Below are positions 32,018-39,662 of a stretch of DNA of 53,818 bases, in pieces. The notes beneath the pieces are model-generated. The model saw only the letters and a program-made list of their open reading frames with translations, was not told where the DNA came from and searched no databases. The number at the start of each line of letters is the position of its first letter. Position 1 is the stretch's first letter. This DNA is from an uncultured Chromatiaceae bacterium (GTDB taxonomy: Bacteria > Pseudomonadota > Gammaproteobacteria > Tenderiales > Tenderiaceae), in contig CALZIQ010000007.1 of assembly GCA_945787735.1 (NCBI GenBank), positions 1 through 53,818 on the forward strand, written 5' to 3'. Made by a program: the position numbers and the translations under genes.

Positions 32018-33313
32018 ATGAGTAACACCCACTTATCCGATACTCGCTTTGCTGATCTGTCTTTAGCAGAACCACTTCAAACGGGTATAAAAGATGCAGG
32101 ATATACCTTCTGCACCCCAATCCAGGCCAAAACAATCCCGCTTTTGCTTGAAGGCAAAGATTTAGCCGGACAGGCGCAAACCGGCACCGGCAAAACAGTG
32201 GCTTTTCTCGTAGCGACCATGAATCGCCTGCTCACCAGCCCCGCGAATGAAAACCGCCAAGTCAACCAACCGCTAGCACTGATTCTTGCGCCCACACGCG
32301 AACTGGCCGTGCAGATTCATAAAGATGCGGTAGCCCTTAACGCACATACCGGCTTGAAGCTTGGTCTGATCTATGGTGGTACAAACTACGAACAACAGCG
32401 TACCCAGCTTAGCGAAGGGGTGGATATTCTTATCGGCACCCCAGGGCGCATCATCGATTTTTTCAAGCAAAAGGTTTTTAATCTACGTGCCATTCAGGCC
32501 ATGGTGCTGGATGAGGCTGATCGCATGTTTGATTTGGGCTTTATTAGCGATATCCGTTTTTTGCTGCGCCGCATGCCTGAGCCGGATAAACGATTGAACA
32601 TGCTGTTTTCCGCCACCATGTCATTTCGCGTGACCGAACTTGCTTATGAGCACATGAACAATCCCACTGTGGTTGCGGTAGAAACCGAATCTGTCACCGC
32701 CGATAAGGTTGAGCAAATCGTTTATTACACCGCCAATAACGAAAAGATACCTTTGTTAATTGGGCTTTTTAAGCAGATCAATCCGCCACGCGCCATTGTA
32801 TTTGTGAATACCAAGCGTGCTGCCGATACTGTCTGGAGTTATCTCGAAGGCAACGGTCTTAAGGCCGGTCTGCTGTCGGGTGATATTCCGCAGAAGAAGC
32901 GTCTGCGTCTGCTTGAAGGCTTTCAGCAAGGTGAACTGCCTATATTAGTTGCAACAGATGTGGCTGCACGCGGCCTGCATATTCCTGAAATTAGTCATGT
33001 ATTTAACTACGACCTGCCCCAGAATGCTGAAGATTATGTGCATCGCATCGGACGCACCGCACGTGCCGGCGCCAGTGGCATAGCGATCAGTTTTGCTTGC
33101 GAGGACTCTGCCTTTTATCTACCTGAAATCGAGGCATACATCGGCATAAAAATCGAATCGAAACACGTTGATGCTGAATTGTTGGCTAAACCCGCACCAG
33201 CCGTAAAACGGCCCAAATCGTCAAAACCTAAACATGCCCAACGCAAACCCGGGGGTTCAAACCGCGACCGACGCCCCCCCCGTCGTCACACATCAAGTCC
33301 CAAACAGGGATAG
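32018..33313 (+). CDS. rhlB: ATP-dependent RNA helicase RhlB
   Basis: 431 residues from the ATG at 32018 (MSNTHLSDTRFADL), which matches the E. coli RhlB start; a TTG 36 bases upstream is less likely. DEAD-box motifs: CTPIQAKTIP (Q), AQTGTGKT (I), PTRELA (Ia), VLDEADRM (II), SATMS (III), and HRIGRTARAG (VI). A basic C-terminal tail follows. It unwinds structured mRNA, in enterics as a degradosome partner of RNase E. Divergent from trxA-rho, a conserved order. Confidence 0.95.
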   Translation: MSNTHLSDTRFADLSLAEPLQTGIKDAGYTFCTPIQAKTIPLLLEGKDLAGQAQTGTGKTVAFLVATMNRLLTSPANENRQVNQPLALILAPTRELAVQIHKDAVALNAHTGLKLGLIYGGTNYEQQRTQLSEGVDILIGTPGRIIDFFKQKVFNLRAIQAMVLDEADRMFDLGFISDIRFLLRRMPEPDKRLNMLFSATMSFRVTELAYEHMNNPTVVAVETESVTADKVEQIVYYTANNEKIPLLIGLFKQINPPRAIVFVNTKRAADTVWSYLEGNGLKAGLLSGDIPQKKRLRLLEGFQQGELPILVATDVAARGLHIPEISHVFNYDLPQNAEDYVHRIGRTARAGASGIAISFACEDSAFYLPEIEAYIGIKIESKHVDAELLAKPAPAVKRPKSSKPKHAQRKPGGSNRDRRPPRRHTSSPKQG

Positions 33314-33315
33314 CC

Positions 33316-33951
33316 ATGGCAACACTCTTCGACCAAATACCGACACGCAAGGCATTATGTAAAATTGCTGGCGACTTTCATTTGCGTGGCTGGATGGCCG
33401 GCACTGCAGGAAATTTGAGTGCTCGCTCTAGTAACAATGCCGATTGCTTCTGGATCACCGCCAGCGGCTTACCCAAAGGCCAACTTGAAATAAGCGATTT
33501 CATCTCGATTAATATTGAAAATTGTGAGATATCACATCGTTTTCACGACAATCATAAGCCCTCCGCGGAAACCAGTATCCATCAGATCATCTATCAGCTG
33601 TTACCGGATACGAAAGCCTGCTTCCACGTCCACAGCGTGGACTCCTGTCTGACTGCCAACCGCTTTGACGCAAATCAAACCGCGATCCCCCTACCCGCTA
33701 TCGAGATGATAAAAGGCTTGGACATCTGGGAAGAAGAACCCAAGGTGGACCTGCCATTGTTTGACAATTTTCTGGATGTACCTGAAATCGCCGAGCAAAT
33801 TCGACGACGCTTCGACTCAAATCCACCAGAGCTGCCTGCGCTGATGATTCGCAATCACGGCATCACCGTATGGGGTACCTCAATTCAGCAGGCCTACAAC
33901 CGTCTCGAGATTCTTGAATTCATCATGAGTTATCTGGCCCGCCAGACCTAG
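33316..33951 (+). CDS. mtnB: Methylthioribulose-1-phosphate dehydratase
   Basis: 211 residues, class II aldolase fold. It dehydrates methylthioribulose-1-phosphate in methionine salvage. Zinc-ligand His residues are in FHVHSVDSC (H104 and H106) and RNHGITVWG, and the N-terminal GWMAGTAGNLSAR matches the MtnB signature. It starts 3 bases after the rhlB stop with AGGGA as ribosome-binding site, so it is co-transcribed with rhlB. None of mtnA, mtnC or mtnD is in the window. Confidence 0.9.
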   Translation: MATLFDQIPTRKALCKIAGDFHLRGWMAGTAGNLSARSSNNADCFWITASGLPKGQLEISDFISINIENCEISHRFHDNHKPSAETSIHQIIYQLLPDTKACFHVHSVDSCLTANRFDANQTAIPLPAIEMIKGLDIWEEEPKVDLPLFDNFLDVPEIAEQIRRRFDSNPPELPALMIRNHGITVWGTSIQQAYNRLEILEFIMSYLARQT

Positions 33952-33971
33952 CAGCTATCTAAAGTAAGATA

Positions 33972-34205
33972 TTAGACGGACTTTTCCCCGGCACTGGGAG
34001 CAATCTGTGGCACACCAAGACGAGTCAAAATTTTATCCATCAAACACCAGTTGGTCAGTCCACTCTGAAACAGGTTGGCGCCAACAAATACTGTAAACCA
34101 CAGCCAGTTGGCAGAATGAAACAGCGGGCTTGCTTCCACACCCAATGCCAATGAAAACAAAATGAACGTACCAGCCATGGTGCGTGTAATGCGCGTAATG
34201 TTCAT
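33972..34205 (-). CDS. Small DUF2892-type inner-membrane protein
   Basis: 77 residues, two predicted membrane helices (about 9-25 and 35-52) with the short turn between them. N-terminal MNITRITRTMAGTFIL and central ANLFQSGLTNWCLMDKIL fit the YgaP-like DUF2892 membrane domain, here without a rhodanese. Function unknown. Monocistronic, lying convergent to mtnB and divergent from the next gene. Confidence 0.75.
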   Translation of the reverse strand: MNITRITRTMAGTFILFSLALGVEASPLFHSANWLWFTVFVGANLFQSGLTNWCLMDKILTRLGVPQIAPSAGEKSV

Positions 34206-34308
34206 ATCGAACCTCTTTGATTTATAGAAGTAAATACCAATATTGCGACCTGTCCATGTCTATGTTACAAGTGAATTCTATCTCTATAAATAATGGCGCC
34301 ATAACTTG

Positions 34309-35133
34309 ATGAATACCGAGCTTGTCATACGTCTGACAGCGTTTGTGGCGGTTTTTCTCATCATCGCTTTCTGGGAAACCAAGCTCCCACGACGGCCACT
34401 TAAACTGGATAAGACTAAACGCTGGCTCAATAACTTGAGCTTGGTGCTAATTGACACCATTATTCTACGCCTTGTTTTTCCCACCGCGGCCGTAGGCTTG
34501 GCAGTACAAGCCAACGAGCTTGGCTGGGGACTTCTAAATCAGCTTTCATTTGGCTTTGCTACCTCAGTCATCATCAGCGTCATTGCACTTGATTTAATCA
34601 TCTACCTGCAACACGTGTTGTTTCACTCTGTTCCGCTGCTATGGCGCCTGCATCTGGTTCACCATGCCGACCTGGATTTCGATCTCACCACCGCACTGCG
34701 CTTTCACCCTATTGAAATTCTACTTTCCATGTTGATCAAGTTTGCTGCCATCATGGTGCTAGGTCCCCCCGTTGTTGCAGTAATTATTTTCGAAGTGCTG
34801 CTTAATGCCAGCGCCATGTTCAATCACGGTAACCTGCATCTGCCCAAATGGCTGGACGCTTCACTACGACTATTGATCGTTACGCCGGACATGCATCGCG
34901 TGCATCACTCCGTTATCAAGCGTGAGACCAACAGCAATTACGGTTTTAGCCTCTCCATCTGGGACCGCCTCTTCGGTACTTATCGAGCACAACCTCAGTA
35001 TGGTCATGACGGCATGACCATCGGACTAAACCAGTTGCGTGATCCAAAAAAACAGAGCCTGCGTTGGCTGTTGCTATTGCCCTTTGTCAGCAAGGTTGGT
35101 GAATATCCGATTAATCGTGACAGCGGGGTTTGA
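34309..35133 (+). CDS. Fatty acid hydroxylase / sterol desaturase family membrane protein
   Basis: 274 residues from the ATG at 34309. Several membrane helices and the His-rich di-iron motifs of the family are present: HVLFH, HLVHH, NHGNLH and HRVHHS. The substrate cannot be named; bacterial members act on hydroxylated fatty acids, sterol-like lipids or carotenoids. No lipid-pathway neighbour helps. Confidence 0.88.
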   Translation: MNTELVIRLTAFVAVFLIIAFWETKLPRRPLKLDKTKRWLNNLSLVLIDTIILRLVFPTAAVGLAVQANELGWGLLNQLSFGFATSVIISVIALDLIIYLQHVLFHSVPLLWRLHLVHHADLDFDLTTALRFHPIEILLSMLIKFAAIMVLGPPVVAVIIFEVLLNASAMFNHGNLHLPKWLDASLRLLIVTPDMHRVHHSVIKRETNSNYGFSLSIWDRLFGTYRAQPQYGHDGMTIGLNQLRDPKKQSLRWLLLLPFVSKVGEYPINRDSGV

Positions 35134-35200
35134 TGACAATGAGTCGCAATCATTCATTACATCTCAATATCCTTATGAAAAATAATGTATGGCACTACCC

Positions 35201-35230
35201 TTGACATGCACTTGATGCGCATGGCATAAC
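35201..35230 (+). promoter_or_regulatory. Candidate promoter upstream of the cytochrome gene
   Basis: TTGACA (35201-35206), a perfect -35 box, and CATAAC (35225-35230) with an 18-base spacer. Transcription would start near 35237, about 155 bases upstream of the cytochrome ATG. Confidence 0.4.
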
Positions 35231-35236
35231 TTTTCG

Positions 35237-35364
35237 ACCGAACGATTGTGAAGGGTGGGGGTTTAGCTCGATAAGCAATATGTTTTGGCATTTTGGTGAG
35301 GCGCTGTTGGAGGGGAACATATAGCAGCCTCTCACTTATGAAACAGCAGTGTTGCTGTTTTTTT
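35237..35364 (+). ncRNA. Candidate small RNA or terminating leader upstream of the cytochrome gene
   Basis: The stretch between a TTGACA-type promoter and an intrinsic-terminator-like hairpin has no open frame. It contains a G-rich tract (GGGTGGGGG, 35253-35261) and a second stem in which GAGG and CTG near 35298-35306 can pair with CAG and CCTC near 35326-35332. It could be an independent sRNA or a 5' leader with attenuation. No known family was recognised. Confidence 0.25.
35341..35364 (+). terminator. Intrinsic-terminator-like hairpin 28 bases before the cytochrome gene
   Basis: AAACAGCA (35341-35348) pairs with TGCTGTTT (35353-35360) around a GTGT loop, and the T run continues to 35364. 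It precedes the ribosome-binding site of the cytochrome gene. Confidence 0.6.
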
Positions 35365-35391
35365 CATCACATATAATGAGGGGAGAAGCTC

Positions 35392-35721
35392 ATGAAAGCA
35401 CGTTGGTTTAGTATTCCTGCAGCTGCAGTATTGATGTTGGGCGTAGGTCAAGCAAATGCAGATGCGCTTGATCTAGCCAAGAAGAGTGGTTGCCTGGCTT
35501 GCCATAGCATTGAAAAGAAAGTTGTTGGCCCAGCATGGAAAGATGTCGCTGCCAAATACAAAGGTGATGGCGCTGCCAAAGCTACCCTAGTCGAAAAAGT
35601 CAAAAAAGGCGGCAAGGGTAACTGGACATCCGTCACTGGTGGCGTACCCATGCCTCCATACTCACCACGTGTTGCTGACGCAGACATTGATACACTGGTC
35701 GATTTCATCCTGACCCTGTAA
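35392..35721 (+). CDS. Periplasmic class I cytochrome c (c551-like)
   Basis: 109 residues. Signal peptide with probable cleavage after ANA (residue 23). The haem site is CLACH (Cys34-His38); the axial Met is M87 in GGVPMPPY, as in Pseudomonas c551. It is a soluble periplasmic electron carrier. GGGGAG precedes the ATG. A strong terminator follows, so it is a single-gene unit. Confidence 0.93.
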   Translation: MKARWFSIPAAAVLMLGVGQANADALDLAKKSGCLACHSIEKKVVGPAWKDVAAKYKGDGAAKATLVEKVKKGGKGNWTSVTGGVPMPPYSPRVADADIDTLVDFILTL

Positions 35722-35743
35722 TTTCAATATCGCGCACGAAATC

Positions 35744-35771
35744 AAGCCAGCCTCAGGGCTGGCTTTTTTTT
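35744..35771 (+). terminator. Rho-independent terminator of the cytochrome gene
   Basis: AAGCCAGCC (35744-35752) and GGCTGGCTT (35757-35765) form a 9-base stem with a 4-base loop, followed by a run of T to 35771. Confidence 0.93.
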
Positions 35772-35791
35772 GCCTATCAAACAAGGGCTGG

Positions 35792-35800
35792 TGTTAAAAT
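35792..35800 (+). promoter_or_regulatory. Candidate extended -10 promoter of thiD
   Basis: TGTTAAAAT reads as TG-n-TAAAAT, an extended -10 element. Start would be near 35807. A weak TTGCCT is upstream at 35770-35775. Confidence 0.35.
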
Positions 35801-35836
35801 CCCGATTTAGTAAACACGATGAACATTTGCCACTAA

Positions 35837-35855
35837 CCGGCATCTCAGATGCCGG
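35837..35855 (+). promoter_or_regulatory. Leader hairpin before thiD
   Basis: CCGGCATC (35837-35844) pairs with GATGCCGG (35848-35855) around TCA, ending 6 bases before the thiD ribosome-binding site GAGG (35862-35865). It may affect translation. It is too small to be a TPP riboswitch, whose conserved motifs are absent. Confidence 0.4.
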
Positions 35856-35872
35856 GCAAACGAGGATAACCG

Positions 35873-36685
35873 TTGACACCACAACAACAAGTACCTGTTG
35901 TCATGACACTGTCGGGAAATGATCCCACCGGCGGCGCAGGCATTCAGGCCGACATTGAAGCGCTGGCAAGCATGGGATGTCATGCCGCACCGGTGATCAC
36001 CGCGTTGACAATCCAGGACACCGGTGGCGTCTACCGCTTCGATCCAGTCGAGCCGACCGTGATCATCGAACAGGCCCGTGCAGTACTGGAAGACATGCCC
36101 GTCGCCGCAATTAAAATCGGCATGGTCGGCAGTATGGAAAACGTGGAAAGCATACATAGCATTCTAGTCGACTATCCCCAAATTCCTGTGGTACTCGATC
36201 CAGTGCTGGCCGGTGGCGGCGGCGGCAGCCTGGCCGACGCCGATGTCATCGACGCCATCATCAGCATGCTGATTCCGCAAACCACCGTGCTCACACCCAA
36301 CAGCAACGAAGCCCGCCTGCTGGCCGCCGAGGCAGACAGCCTCGATGCCTGTGCCCAGGAATTGCTCGACATGGGCGCCGAGTTTGTCCTCATCACTGGC
36401 ACCCATGAAAACACCCCAACGGTGGAAAACCGCCTCTACGCTGAACACCGCTGCCTAGAAACCTTTACCTGGGAACGCCTGCCCAACAGCTATCATGGCT
36501 CAGGCTGCACTCTGGCCTCGACCATTGCCGGCCTGCTTGGCCAAGGGCTAGAGCCATTCACCGCCGCTCATGAAGCGCAGGAATACACCTGGGAAACCCT
36601 TAAGCACGGTTATCGCATCGGCATGGGCCAATACCTGCCCAACCGGTTATTCTGGGCTCGGGGTGAAGACGAGGCCAATAGCTAA
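35873..36685 (+). CDS. thiD: Hydroxymethylpyrimidine/phosphomethylpyrimidine kinase
   Basis: 270 residues. Phosphorylates HMP and HMP-P in thiamine synthesis. Motifs: SGNDPTGGAGIQADI (substrate loop), LDPVLAGGGG, LTPNSNEA, and the anion-hole/catalytic SYHGSGCTLAS. The start is taken as TTG at 35873 because GAGG lies 7 bases upstream; an ATG 10 codons later has no such site. Its stop overlaps the thiE ATG (TAATG). Confidence 0.94.
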   Translation: MTPQQQVPVVMTLSGNDPTGGAGIQADIEALASMGCHAAPVITALTIQDTGGVYRFDPVEPTVIIEQARAVLEDMPVAAIKIGMVGSMENVESIHSILVDYPQIPVVLDPVLAGGGGGSLADADVIDAIISMLIPQTTVLTPNSNEARLLAAEADSLDACAQELLDMGAEFVLITGTHENTPTVENRLYAEHRCLETFTWERLPNSYHGSGCTLASTIAGLLGQGLEPFTAAHEAQEYTWETLKHGYRIGMGQYLPNRLFWARGEDEANS

Positions 36686-37302
36686 TGGCGCAACTCAGCG
36701 GTCTATACGCCATTACTGATTCACAACTGCTGCCTAGCAACAAACTAAGCCAGGGTGTGAGCGCAGCTATTGCCGGCGGCGCACGCGTGATTCAGTATCG
36801 TGATAAAAGTAAGGATCCAGCTCGCCGACGGCATGAAGCCACACAGCTGTTGCGGCTGTGCCGCCAACACGGCGTTACATTTATTATTAATGATGATGTC
36901 ACGCTGGCGGCCGAGATCGGCGCCGACGGCGTACACCTCGGCCGTAACGATGGCGACATCGAATCCACACGCCGGCAGCTGCCCGACGGTATCATCGGCG
37001 TCTCCTGCTACAATGATTGGCAACGGGCTCAGGCGGCTCAAGATGCCGGTGCCGATTACATTGCCTTTGGCGCCTTCTATCCCTCGACCACCAAACCAGA
37101 TGCCCTTGCTGCAGATAAATCATTGCTAACGCGCGCGCGCCAGGAACTCCGTATTCCCGTGGTCGCTATCGGCGGCATCACGACCGACAATGGCGCCCCC
37201 CTGATCGAGGCGGGCACCGATATGCTAGCCGTAGTGCAAGGGGTGTTTGGCCAACCTGACATCCGCCAAGCAGCACAACAATACGCCCAACTTTTTAACT
37301 AA
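36685..37302 (+). CDS. thiE: Thiamine-phosphate synthase
   Basis: 205 residues. Joins HMP-pyrophosphate and thiazole phosphate to thiamine phosphate. TIM-barrel motifs: [55 protein letters not shown] and the phosphate-binding VVAIGGIT. Overlaps thiD by one base, so translation is coupled; followed by hemL after 26 bases. Confidence 0.95.
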   Translation: MAQLSGLYAITDSQLLPSNKLSQGVSAAIAGGARVIQYRDKSKDPARRRHEATQLLRLCRQHGVTFIINDDVTLAAEIGADGVHLGRNDGDIESTRRQLPDGIIGVSCYNDWQRAQAAQDAGADYIAFGAFYPSTTKPDALAADKSLLTRARQELRIPVVAIGGITTDNGAPLIEAGTDMLAVVQGVFGQPDIRQAAQQYAQLFN

Positions 37303-37328
37303 CCGATTTAAACACTGAAGGACGCAAC

Positions 37329-38609
37329 ATGACCCGTTCGCATGATCTATTCCAGGCTGCACAGACCCACATCCCCGGCGGTGTAAACTCACCCGTGCGC
37401 GCCTTCCGCGGTGTCGGCGGCGACCCCATCTTTTTCAACAAAGGTGAAGGCGCCTACCTGTGGGACGAAGACGGCAATAAATACATCGATTACGTTGCCT
37501 CGTGGGGCCCAGCCATTCTTGGCCATGCCCATCCCAAGGTGCTGGCAGCCGTGGCCGAGACCATCAAAAACGGCCTCAGCTTTGGTGCCCCAACTGAACT
37601 GGAAACCCGCATGGCCGATCGTGTTTGCGAAATCATGCCCTCGATTGAAATGATCCGCATGGTCAGCTCCGGCACCGAAGCCACCATGAGCGCCATCCGC
37701 CTGGCGCGCGGTTTTACCGGCCGCGACAAGATCGTCAAATTCGAAGGCTGCTACCACGGCCATGCCGACTCATTACTGGTAAAGGCTGGCTCCGGCGCCC
37801 TGACCCTGGGCGTGCCCACCTCACCCGGCGTGCCGGTGGCCCTGGCCGAACACACCATCACCCTCAATTTCAACGATCTGGACCAGGTGCGCGAGACCTT
37901 CGCCCACGTCGGCGGCCAAATCGCCTGCATCATCGTCGAGCCGGTAGCCGGCAACATGAACTGCGTGCCGCCCAAGCCCGGTTTCCTCGAAGGGTTGCGT
38001 GAAATCTGTGACGAATACGAATCAGTGCTGATCTTCGACGAAGTAATGACCGGCTTCCGCGTCGCCCTCGGCGGTGCCCAGGCCCACTACGGCATCAAAC
38101 CCGACCTGACCACGCTGGGCAAGGTCATCGGTGGCGGTATGCCGGTTGGCGCCTTTGGCGGCAAACGCGAAATCATGGAACAGATCGCCCCGCTCGGCCC
38201 GGTTTATCAGGCCGGAACACTGTCCGGAAATCCTGTCGCCATGGCTGCTGGCCTGGCCAATCTGGAAGAAATCTCCAAACCCGGCTTTTATGAAAACCTG
38301 GCCAACTTGACCGAAATGTTGGCACAGGGGCTTGTCACCCGCGCCCAAGCCTTTGACATTCCTTTGGCTGAAAATCACGTCGGCGCCATGTTCGGCTTCT
38401 TCTTCTCCCCCGAAGCAAAGGTCGAAAACTTCTACCAGGTCACCCAATGCGATATCGAACGCTTTAAGCTGTTCTACCACGGCATGCTCAATGAAGGCAT
38501 CTACCTGGCTCCGTCAGCCTACGAGGCCGGCTTTGTCTCCGCCGCCCATACTGACCGCGACATTAAGCAAACTTTAGTGGCCGCAGAAAAAGTCTTCTCA
38601 AGCATGTAA
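37329..38609 (+). CDS. hemL: Glutamate-1-semialdehyde 2,1-aminomutase
   Basis: 426 residues. PLP enzyme that makes 5-aminolevulinate from glutamate-1-semialdehyde, in the C5 route to haem. Conserved: [16 protein letters not shown] at the N-terminus, [25 protein letters not shown], and the PLP Lys in [22 protein letters not shown] precedes the ATG. The thiE-hemL linkage is widespread in gammaproteobacteria. Confidence 0.97.
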   Translation: MTRSHDLFQAAQTHIPGGVNSPVRAFRGVGGDPIFFNKGEGAYLWDEDGNKYIDYVASWGPAILGHAHPKVLAAVAETIKNGLSFGAPTELETRMADRVCEIMPSIEMIRMVSSGTEATMSAIRLARGFTGRDKIVKFEGCYHGHADSLLVKAGSGALTLGVPTSPGVPVALAEHTITLNFNDLDQVRETFAHVGGQIACIIVEPVAGNMNCVPPKPGFLEGLREICDEYESVLIFDEVMTGFRVALGGAQAHYGIKPDLTTLGKVIGGGMPVGAFGGKREIMEQIAPLGPVYQAGTLSGNPVAMAAGLANLEEISKPGFYENLANLTEMLAQGLVTRAQAFDIPLAENHVGAMFGFFFSPEAKVENFYQVTQCDIERFKLFYHGMLNEGIYLAPSAYEAGFVSAAHTDRDIKQTLVAAEKVFSSM

Positions 38610-38621
38610 ACGGAGTGGGTC

Positions 38622-39662
38622 ATGGAATACCGACAACTTGGCCGCACTGACATCCAAGTCAGTGCGCTTTGCCTAGGCACTATGACCTTTGGCGAGCAGA
38701 ACACTGAAAGTGATGCACACCAGCAGCTCGACATGGCCCTGAATGCGGGCATCAATTTCATCGATACGGCCGAGATGTACCCGGTGCCGCCCAAGGGCGA
38801 GACCCAGGGGCTGACCGAGGTCTACATCGGCAGCTGGCTCAAGTCACGCGGTCATCGCGACAAGGTAGTTCTGGCCACCAAGGTCTCGGGGCCTTCGGCT
38901 GCCTTCACCTATTTGCGTGGCGGCAAGCTGGGTTTCGATCGCAACAATATCGAGGCCGCGCTAGATGCCAGCCTCAAGCGACTGCAGACCGATTATGTCG
39001 ATCTTTATCAACTGCACTGGCCCGAGCGAACCACCAATTTCTTCGGCCAATTGGGTTATCAGCACCTCGCCGATGAACAGTTCAGCGCCTTTGAAGAGGT
39101 GTTGGCCGTGCTGGGCGAACAGGTGCAGGCGGGCAAAATCCGTCACATCGGTCTTTCCAACGAGACGGCCTGGGGCACCATGCGCTTTTTGCAACTGGCA
39201 GAGCGGCTGAATTTGCCACGGGTGGTCAGCATCCAGAACCCCTACTCGCTGTTGAATCGCAGTTTCGAGGTCGGCCTGGCCGAGATTTCGCACAGGGAAG
39301 ACGTGGGCCTGCTGGCCTATTCACCCCTGGCCTTCGGCGTATTGAGTGGCAAATATCTGGATGGCCCTTGGCCCGCTAATGGGCGCTTGAGCCTGTTCGA
39401 CCGTTTCCAGCGCTACACCGGTGAGCAGGGCGTCGCCGCCACCCGCGCTTATGTCGCGCTGGCCCGTGATCACGGCCTGGAGCCGGCCCAGATGGCGCTG
39501 GCCTATGTCACCAGCCGCCCGTTTTTGACCAGCAATATCATCGGCGCCACCACTTTGGCGCAGCTGCAACAGAACATTGCTAGCGCGAACCTGACTCTAC
39601 CTAGTGAAGTACTTGATGCCATTGAGAAAATCCACCAACAGTACACCTATCCATGTCCCTAA
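38622..39662 (+). CDS. tas: NADP(H)-dependent aldo-keto reductase
   Basis: 346 residues, (beta/alpha)8 barrel. It closely follows E. coli Tas: GLGTMTFGEQN-like start, DTAEMYPVPPKGETQGLTE with the catalytic Asp and Tyr, the Lys in LATKVSG and the His in YQLHWPERTTN. Physiological substrate is not established for this family. Twelve bases after hemL; its last 10 bases overlap the next gene. Confidence 0.92.
   Translation: MEYRQLGRTDIQVSALCLGTMTFGEQNTESDAHQQLDMALNAGINFIDTAEMYPVPPKGETQGLTEVYIGSWLKSRGHRDKVVLATKVSGPSAAFTYLRGGKLGFDRNNIEAALDASLKRLQTDYVDLYQLHWPERTTNFFGQLGYQHLADEQFSAFEEVLAVLGEQVQAGKIRHIGLSNETAWGTMRFLQLAERLNLPRVVSIQNPYSLLNRSFEVGLAEISHREDVGLLAYSPLAFGVLSGKYLDGPWPANGRLSLFDRFQRYTGEQGVAATRAYVALARDHGLEPAQMALAYVTSRPFLTSNIIGATTLAQLQQNIASANLTLPSEVLDAIEKIHQQYTYPCP

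Noticed and set aside
35190-35205. Sigma54 promoter (TGGCAC-N5-TTGAC)
   Set aside because: GG and G are correctly spaced, but the invariant -12 GC is GA and no activator gene is adjacent. The TTGACA-type reading explains the same bases.
35807-35872. TPP riboswitch upstream of thiD
   Set aside because: The leader is only about 65 bases and lacks the conserved CTGAGA and GATCTGGATAATACC-type segments; only a single hairpin is present.
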